A stretch of DNA of 64,000 nucleotides. It comes from Berberis thunbergii. Lineage: Eukaryota; Streptophyta; Magnoliopsida; Ranunculales; Berberidaceae. Under the pieces are notes generated by a model, which made no database searches, was not told where the DNA came from, and saw nothing but the letters and a program-made list of their open reading frames with translations. Position 1 is the stretch's first letter. Each line of letters opens with the position of its first letter. The DNA lies in NCBI GenBank assembly GCA_003290165.1, contig QNQO01001828.1, positions 62,001 to 126,000 of the forward strand, written 5' to 3'. Positions 57,269-64,000 of this stretch are shown here, piece after piece. A program made the translations under genes and the position numbers.

Positions 57269-58528
57269 CTACTCAGCATCGCCAACACACTTCTCCGAGC
57301 ACACATCAACACTGCCATCTGATTCGTCTTCAATCTTATTCTCCAACTTATCTCCACATCTATCATTTTTGTTCTCTAATACTACATTATCACCACCGCA
57401 TTTGGTTTCATTTTCCAACATCTCCCCATTATTCTCTTTATTATTGTCATTTTCCAAAATCCCACCATTGTCAGCTTCCTTCTCGGTTCCACGATGTTCA
57501 ATCTTGTTACTCTCACCTTCATCATTATCCAACATATCTTCATCACTCTCTTCCTTATTACCGCCATCCATTTCATTCTCCACGCCATTATTATCTTCCT
57601 TATCTCCACCACCTTCAATGTCATTCTCCAACACTTCCCCATTATTCCCCTTCTCCGCCCTACTCTCCGCCTCCAAACACTGCAACCTCACCCTCAAGTC
57701 CACCAACTCCCTCTCCATCAAATAGAGCCTCTCCTTAAGTGTCAAATTCTCCTCCTCCAGCTGTGCAATATGTGCATCCTGATCATCCACTTGATTATCC
57801 AACAAATTAACATTCTCATCACCTCCATTCGGGTAAATCATCTCGAACCTACTCAAATCATGGTCCAATCTCCTCTCCACCTCAACATGCTCCTCCACAT
57901 CACTCTCACTAGACCCTCCACCCCCTTCCTCTTCCTCCTCCTCATCCCTCCCCGGTGACGACCGCAGCCGAATCAATCCATTCATCGAACCATACCCATC
58001 CACTCCCCATTCCTCTTTCGCCATGTCCACAAGCACCTCTCTTGACGGAGAGAATATCGGCGTCGGCAGCACCGCTGGCGTCACTGGGCACGGCGACACC
58101 AGAGAAGCAATTCCTCCAGACTTCTTCGCCCGAATTAAAAACGATGTTGTATTCCTGGGTGCATATGGGGCAAACCTATTCGCCTTCTTCTTCGGATAGA
58201 ACCTTCTAGCCTTCATTCGATTCTGTGATTGAAGTTCGTGCAAAGTCGGCGGCTTATAACCACCACCAGCACCACCTCCTCCTCCACCAGTACCACCTCC
58301 TCCACCGCCACTCAAGATCAAACCTTTATCCTTCCTTCGCTTGTCGACCCCTTTCTTTCCCTTCCAATTACTCCTTCCGGGATTCGGCGTGACGAAACCC
58401 TGCCGGAACTTCGAATGATTCTCCGGCACCGGCGGCCACAGTGCGTAGTTCCGATTCATCATCTGAGGAGGCGGCGGTAGTTGGTTCATCATCTGTTGTT
58501 GACTCATCTTCTGCAACTGATCGTTCAT
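57269..58528 (-). CDS. PRLI-interacting factor A-like protein
   Basis: Intact single-exon frame of 419 codons, ATG 58528 to TAG 57269. In order: Gln/Met/Pro-rich start (MSQQQMMNQLPPPPQMM); basic KGKKGVDKRRKDKG; Gly-rich tract; TLHELQSQNRMKARRFYPKK; RFAPYAPRNTTSFLIRAKKS; SPVTPAVLPTPIFSPSREVL; MAKEEWGVDGYGSMNGLIRL; acidic DEEEEEEGGGG; ESDVEEHVEVERRLDHDLSR; coiled coil at about residues 245-290 (IAQLEEENLTLKERLYLMER); acidic Asn/Glu-rich tail with LEN-type repeats. The PYAPRNTTSF and EEWGVDGYGSM blocks are strongly conserved in a plant family often labelled PRLI-interacting factor A, of unclear nuclear role. Length and the intact frame suggest a working gene. The name rests on motif memory; the start could also be Met-8. 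Confidence 0.85.
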   Translation of the reverse strand: MNDQLQKMSQQQMMNQLPPPPQMMNRNYALWPPVPENHSKFRQGFVTPNPGRSNWKGKKGVDKRRKDKGLILSGGGGGGTGGGGGGAGGGYKPPTLHELQSQNRMKARRFYPKKKANRFAPYAPRNTTSFLIRAKKSGGIASLVSPCPVTPAVLPTPIFSPSREVLVDMAKEEWGVDGYGSMNGLIRLRSSPGRDEEEEEEGGGGSSESDVEEHVEVERRLDHDLSRFEMIYPNGGDENVNLLDNQVDDQDAHIAQLEEENLTLKERLYLMERELVDLRVRLQCLEAESRAEKGNNGEVLENDIEGGGDKEDNNGVENEMDGGNKEESDEDMLDNDEGESNKIEHRGTEKEADNGGILENDNNKENNGEMLENETKCGGDNVVLENKNDRCGDKLENKIEDESDGSVDVCSEKCVGDAE

Positions 58529-59040
58529 CTGATCTGATCAAAGAAACCCTAATTTCAAACTACAAACAAGAAATCAGAGAGAGCTTCAAATGAATGAAAC
58601 CTTAAAGCAAATTGAAATTTTAATCAGATCTAAAACACTTGAATTCAATCAAAACGAAGGATTAAAAGGAGTTGCAATTAATAAACTCGAAACCCCAGAA
58701 ATCGTGTTTGTTTCGTCTCTCTCTCTCTAAAATGTTCTTTCGATTTCTCTTTCTATCTGTCTCTATGGAATCGAATTTGGGAAGCTTTGAAACGATTCAA
58801 GTAACAAAGAATTGGGGGTAATGAATATTTTATAGAGTTGGAGAATGAGGTGGACGGTAGGATTTCGTTTTGGTGTTTGGACGGCTGAGATTCAGAGTCT
58901 GTAACATCACGTTATTGTTTGGTTCCAATTCCGATTTTGGATTTGAAGTTCAAGGACAAGTTTGGTTTGGTTTAGTGTTCAAATCGAGGCATGTGTGTTT
59001 TTGTCTACCAAAGAGAATAAGCGCTGCGGGGGAGATGATA
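58529..59040 (-). promoter_or_regulatory. 5' leader and promoter region of the PRLI-factor-like gene
   Basis: Minus-strand upstream region: a purine-rich leader (GAGAGAGAGAGA, reverse of 58711-58727) typical of plant 5' UTR or core promoters, then AT-rich sequence near 58818-58835. No distinct TATA box could be settled. Confidence 0.35.
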
Positions 59041-59274
59041 CGCAGTGAAGGGAGGAAAGTGGGAGAAAGTTAGATAAGGGGCCGCGATGACACAAACAAT
59101 CTTGCTCACAATGTTAGCACCTGCAACAACCGAAATACCAACTTAAAATTACAACTAAACACAAACTTCATGCGAATGCAAATCTTCTATTTTAATCACA
59201 TTCTTCAAAATGATAAATAACTACTACATATACAACTTTAAAATGCAATGCGGCAAAGAAATGTCAACTTTTAT

Positions 59275-59711
59275 TAGGGCTGAACAAAAATCCGATCAAA
59301 CCGACCGAACCGATCAAAATCGAATCGAATGGTTCTGTTTAAATTCGGTTCGGATCGATTTCGATTTTAAAAAATGCAAAATCGAAGTGGTCGATTCGAT
59401 TTTCGGTTTCTATGTGATTTTAACCGACCAAACCGAACCGACCGAATATATATAATAAATAATATATATTTTATATATAAATAATATAATATGTTTAAAT
59501 ATTCGGTTCGGCTCGGTTTTATTTCGCTTTTAGTTCGATTTTAATCAGTTCGGTTCGGTTACGGTTTACATAAATTAGAATCGATTTGATTTCGGATCGA
59601 TTTTGTTAATGGTCGGTTCGGTTTCGGTTTGAAAATTTTAAAACCGACCTAAATCGGTTCAGTTCACGATTTAGGTGAAAAACCGAACCGACGGTTCGGT
59701 TTTCAGTCCTA
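59275..59711. mobile_element. hAT-type MITE of CGGTTCGG-rich family, 437 bp
   Basis: Termini TAGGGCTGAA...TTCAGTCCTA with a perfect 8-bp duplication ACTTTTAT (59267-59274, 59712-59719). The interior is packed with CGGTTCGG/CCGAACCG in both orientations, able to fold on itself. No coding capacity. Confidence 0.9.
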
Positions 59712-59904
59712 ACTTTTATAGTATGGACTATGGATAGATCATCAAAACGCTTCTAGATGTATATTACCTTACACCGTAATTCTTTCATGTAAAACATACT
59801 TGTGATGTTTTTGCCAATATAATATCTTTTAGGACTCGTGAAGAATGGTTCATAACCTCCCAAAACAAATTCTGACCTACCAGATTCAAACCATGACCTA
59901 AGGA

Positions 59905-59985
59905 TCATCCGAAAATTCTAGGGGTCGAGGGAGGGAACGAGGGAAAGGGGCGAGGGATGGGTGGAAGCCACCCATCCACCTCGAG
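59905..59985. repeat. Fold-back MITE relic
   Basis: ATTCTAGGGGTCGAGGGAGG...GGTGGAAGCCACCC...CCACCTCGAG resembles the left arm and centre of the fold-back MITE family, without a matching right end. Confidence 0.4.
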
Positions 59986-59989
59986 ATAA

Positions 59990-60930
59990 GTCACATCATG
60001 CACTATTCATTGGATTCCAGAACAATACTTTTACACAATCACTTGGGTTACTACATTGTCTAGACACATTTCAAAAACCCAAAAGAATGTCTCTGCTGCT
60101 TTGTGCGCCAACCAGTACGCTGCTTGATTTGCTTTCTGGTAGATATCAGAGACAAAATTGCTGGAATTTCTCCAGCAGATTCCGGTTGATGTTGAGCACG
60201 GGTTGACTGTGGAGTCCCTTGCCAGAGCCTGCATTAGAAAATGCTTGAGTCACTTTGAACAACAATATTGTTTAAATTCATATCTGAAACTAGTTGAAGA
60301 CAGTGGCATAAAGATATGAACTCTGCAGTGTTGATGGTCCCTTGGCCAATATAAAAATTGAAACATTTTAAACGCTTTCAACAGTCGTGGATTACCACTC
60401 CACAGCCCAAAGTCCCTGCATTACCTAAAACTGAACCATCAGTAATAATCGCAAACCAAAGAATTGGCAGTGAAGACCATTTAACTATAATGGATTGGAT
60501 TTGAAAAGGCATTTCTTATTAAATATAATGGTGGTGAAGCTGAATGTGGATCATGGAGACTTCGGGTTTGTTATTGAAAATGATATTACGTCCGTATATC
60601 CAGATGAGACAACATACATTTTCTGCAAAGGATGGATGGACTGGCTTGCTGCGTTGAGTGGTGAACAGGTTGAAGTTTCTATAGTTTTGAATCCAAAATT
60701 GTACCTGATATTGGAGCATTCCCATGAAAGATGTTTGATTGTTTCCGTGTCAGAGTTACAGATTGGAGATATGTTGTCTGGGCAGTTACAAAGATGGAGA
60801 TGGTGTTTGGTTGGGAATCTGTTAAGGAAACATAGCCAGATGAAAAGGGCTTGATTTGTTTCAAATTGAAGGGTTGAAGGTATAACATGAAATTGGTTCC
60901 AGTGAAAAAGGATTAGAGAGTCAGACATGT
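59990..60930 (-). pseudogene. LINE (non-LTR) retrotransposon 3' remnant
   Basis: Minus strand: LFIWLCFLNRFPTKHHLH, then CPDNISPICNSDTETIKHL and WECSNIR, the zf-RVT region that follows RT in plant LINEs and related RT genes. Further on are an RNase H-like TDGSVLGNAGTLGCGV (about 60450-60400) and DIYQKANQAAYWLAHKA (about 60150-60095), as in the RVT_3 RNase H end. Broken by stops and shifts. RT proper is absent upstream. Confidence 0.75.
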
Positions 60931-62723
60931 TTTTCGAGTCTATACCACTAGAGTTACATAAAGAAAGAAAAAGTGTGATAAAGAGTAAACAAGAGTATCA
61001 TCTGTTGTAGAGGTTCGGCTGAAAACAGTTTAATGTGGGGGAAGAGGCTGTGAAAGTGATGATCCCATGAGAGTTATGTAACAACACCAATATTAGTATT
61101 GGTATCCAAAACAGATACGAGTTGTTAGACGCACCGGTAAAAAAATCATGGGATACGCTGGTACACTTCAGTATTATTTACTTTTTTAGCAATAAGATTT
61201 CAATTATTAATCATATTCATTCACGTTAGAGAAATAAGGTACTATTGTAGAAATTACTTTTTCCCAAAGCATGCGTGAACACAACACGCCAAATCGACAA
61301 TTTGATTAAAAACTAGGACATATCCTTTTTTAATAAGTCATGTGAACATAAATAATAATCCAATAAAGAAAGTATTTAAATAATAAGAACAAAAAGAAAT
61401 ATGAAGATGAAGCAGAGGAGAAAAGAAGCAAAGAAGTAGAGTAGAGGAGAGATGTAGATAAGAAAAGAAGCAAAAACTAAAAAACATAGACTACTTCTAG
61501 GCTTCGGTGCCTTTTAATTGCCTTCTTTGTCTTGAATCGTTTACTTTGAATGAATCAACAACCTTCAAATTGGGTGGTTATTTACACCCATCTAAAAGTA
61601 AAAATTAAAATAAAGTTGGTTGTTGAGTCTTGATTGTGTCCGGATTGACTTTCAGGTGTGTTAGAGTCGTATCCGATATGTTGACCATGTGTCTAACACG
61701 TGCCAACATGAGTGTCGATGTTAGAGGCCTGTCAAACACGGATGCGACAAGTTTTCCAAAGAGTCTATGATTCCTTGCTTTATCTTGACGATATGTACTT
61801 TTTTTGTGTGTGCCCCATGTTGTTATCCACCTTCTTCTTAGAGAAAATTTTGGCTCACTTCCACTTTCATCCCTTTCCTAAAGGAGTGCATCGCATTAAG
61901 AACCTTTTATTTCTTTTTATTTATATCAAAGGAACATCTTGGCAAGGTGTGAAAGTAGATGGAGATCCCCAAGAATCATGACCAGAACATTATTTAATTT
62001 TTATTGACTTTAATTTAATATTTTATTGTCTACTCCTTATTTTTATGGCAAAATTTGATATGATTTAGGTAAGTGTCTATTGAGTTCTAGCTATGCTAAT
62101 GTTATAAATTAGGTTCTTCATTAAAATCGTTTTTCCCAAAATAAAAAAGCAATAAAAAAAGGTATCACAAATTAGAAAGGAAAAGCAAATATTTAGTTTT
62201 GATCAGCAACGGCAACATTACAACTATTATCATATTCTTCAAGAAAATATTTCCTTGCTTTGTTGGTATTTTGTTGATCAAAGTTTTCGCCAACAAAAAA
62301 ATTCTCAGATGTTTCAATGACCGGCAAAAAACTTTTTCCTAAGTAGATGTTTCCTTGGTAAAAATCACTTATACCAACAAATTTATTGGTAAATGTTAAG
62401 TACCTTTACCAATGAAATATTTTGTTGGAAAAAATTAATTTTTACTAACAAAAGCTTTGTTGATAATTTAGAGGGACACCCCCCCCAAAAAAATAATAAA
62501 ATAAAAATTGATTATGAATTACGGAAACCCCAACTTTGGGAACAAACGTGGTCGTGCGGTCTTGACCGTTATCTTTTGCATGTGCTTTGTACGTGTCTCT
62601 TAGATATTTTAATAATGACATAACTACCCATAGATATGCACCCCCATTGTTATTAAAAAATTAGTGTTATCCCCCAATTCAAGAAAACATATCTCAAGGA
62701 TGATCTTGAGGATCTAATCAAAA
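60931..62723. other. AT-rich spacer, no gene recognised
   Basis: No domain-bearing frame. A motif TGTGTCTAACACGTGCC near 61689 and AT-rich tracts are present; nothing more can be supported. Confidence 0.4.
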
Positions 62724-64000
62724 CCTCTCATCCAGCTTCTTCAACCTCCCCCTTCTTTGAAAATGAACCACCAGGGGCGGATCTACTAAGGGGTCGGAAG
62801 GGTGAGATAACTTTCAAAATATTTGTAGTAAATAATTTGCCTTACAAAATAATAATAAGTATATAATATATATACAATATGTAATTATTCATTCAACTAT
62901 TTCTACATGTTTTTGTTGGTGTAGTGGTCGGAAGTTTAACATTTTTAGTAAATGACCTAAGTTCGATACTCTTGGAGTTCGCCTAATTTTTTTTCACTGC
63001 AATTTTATTAGTAATTGTGGTCTCTTGGAAAGTATAATTTCTTTATGGCGATTGACAATTACTATTTGTCATTGTGACATGCCCCCTACTTTTTTTGTTT
63101 TCAATGCAATTTATATGTAATTACAAACATTAAAAAAAATTTATTTGTTCATAAGTGATTAAAACCTCCAACAAAAAATATTTGAAATTAATATGTAAAA
63201 TAATAACTATACAATTCAATGAAAATATATACCATTAGCCAACTCATGCAAAATTTGAGGCTCATATAACCATTTTTCTATGAAATTGTAATAGGATCTT
63301 ATTATGTTCGCTAATTTCAATTTTTTAAGCTTCAACTACATACTTATCATCATTAGTTTGTGATTTTAGTTATATATTCTAGTTATTATTCTCATTTGCC
63401 CTTACTAAGGTTATCGATATTGTGATATTATTTTGTTTAAAATTTCACTAAACTGGATTCAATTTAGTATATACAATGTACTTTTGATAGTTATATTCTC
63501 TTTATTAGTTACTAGCTCGGGTAGGATTTTATTTTTTGCTCCGTCCTTAATAACTACTATTATTAACTAATCCCCCCCGACTATTATCAACCTCTCATCC
63601 AACTTCTTCAACCTCCCCCTTCTTTGAAAATGAATCACCAGGGGGGATCTACTAAGGGGTCGGATAACTTTCAAATATTTGTAATAAATAATTTGCCTTA
63701 CAAAATAATAATAAGTATAATATATATACAATATGTAGTTATTCATTCAACTATTTCTACATGTTTTTGTTGGTGTAATGGTCGAAAGTTTAACATTTTT
63801 AGTAAACGACCCAAGTTCGATACTCTTGGAGTTCGCCTAATTTTTTTTTTCACTACAATTTAATTAGTAATTGTGGCCTCTTGGAAAGTATGATTTATTT
63901 ATGGCGATTGATAATTACTATCTGTCATTGTGACATGTTCCCTATTTTTGTTTTTAATGCAATTTTATATGTAATTACAAACATTAAAAAAATTTATTTG
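62724..64000 (+). repeat. Tandem ~867-bp duplication, second copy cut by the window end
   Basis: The sequence from CCTCTCATCCAGCTTCTTCA (62724) recurs from 63591 with few changes: an ACCAGGGGCGGATCTACTAA-type start, the TA-rich tract, and a TGCCATTGTGACATG-type segment keep order and spacing. The first unit runs directly into the second. Ends CAGGGGCGG (62772) and CTCCGTCCTTA (63539) resemble hAT-MITE termini, so the unit may hold a MITE. Confidence 0.85.
62916..62969 (+). promoter_or_regulatory. tRNA-like Pol III boxes A and B (copy 1)
   Basis: TTGGTGTAGTGGT (62916-62928) fits box A and AAGTTCGATAC (62959-62969) fits box B, about 30 bp apart. The second copy has TTGGTGTAATGGT (63770-63782) and AAGTTCGATAC (63813-63823). 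They suggest a SINE or tRNA-like promoter remnant; no complete tRNA fold was found. Confidence 0.5.

Noticed and set aside
57369..58480. Long plus-strand frames opposite the PRLI-factor-like gene
   Set aside because: Antisense shadows of a codon-biased intact minus-strand gene; Leu/Ser/Pro-rich with no domain.
60495..60854. 119-codon plus-strand frame as a gene
   Set aside because: It is the complement of the zf-RVT/RNase H region of a LINE remnant, which has clear family motifs on the minus strand.

Overview
The window reads as nuclear DNA of a TE-rich eudicot plant. It is AT-rich, its one clearly intact spliced gene has GT-AG introns of up to 2.8 kb, and most of the space is LTR retrotransposons, hAT-like and Mutator-like non-autonomous elements, a LINE remnant and other repeats. 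No bacterial or organellar genes, CRISPR arrays or rRNA genes were seen. Homology calls are by eye from family motifs.

Layout. 1-2 kb: AT-rich spacer, then five tandem ~165-bp repeats ending just before a TATA box. 2.08-13.7 kb: a Werner-type (WEX-like) 3'-5' exonuclease pseudogene split by a Ty3/gypsy element A (2421-13224, target duplication ATATA). Element A carries three younger insertions, each with its own duplication: a minus-strand gypsy element B with a captured RAF-like kinase segment (4681-8443, AAAAC), a fold-back MITE (9581-9770, GTCCTTATAC) and a 1.4-kb hAT-type element with an SF1-like exon fragment (9895-11312, TCTACATT). 14.36-19.48 kb: a young Ty1/copia element whose polyprotein frame is broken only by two TAG codons. 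20.2-24.2 kb: a decayed copia remnant whose 3' LTR holds a 796-bp Mutator-like element.

25.19-32.15 kb: an intact five-exon gene for an MSP1/ATAD1-type membrane AAA-ATPase (403 codons). 33.4-35.2 kb: a frameshifted minus-strand pseudogene of a plant multi-pass membrane protein; a second decayed piece of the same family lies at 53.65-53.95 kb. 36.8-39.7 kb: degenerate Helitron-like repeats with a hAT-like insertion. 39.8-46.3 kb: long gypsy LTRs (TGTAATACCC...GCGTGACA) in a recombined array.

48.08-53.18 kb: a second nest, a Mutator-like element (ATTGCTTAA) containing a hAT-like element (GGTGACAG) containing a 3.4-kb minus-strand solo LTR (CCCGT) with a gene-like cassette. 57.27-58.53 kb: an intact single-exon minus-strand gene resembling PRLI-interacting factor A-like plant proteins. 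59.3-64 kb: a small hAT MITE, a LINE remnant and an ~867-bp tandem duplication with tRNA-like Pol III boxes.

Only two host genes look functional: the AAA-ATPase and the PRLI-interacting-factor-like gene. The rest records repeated insertion, including two and probably three cases of elements carrying gene-derived sequence.
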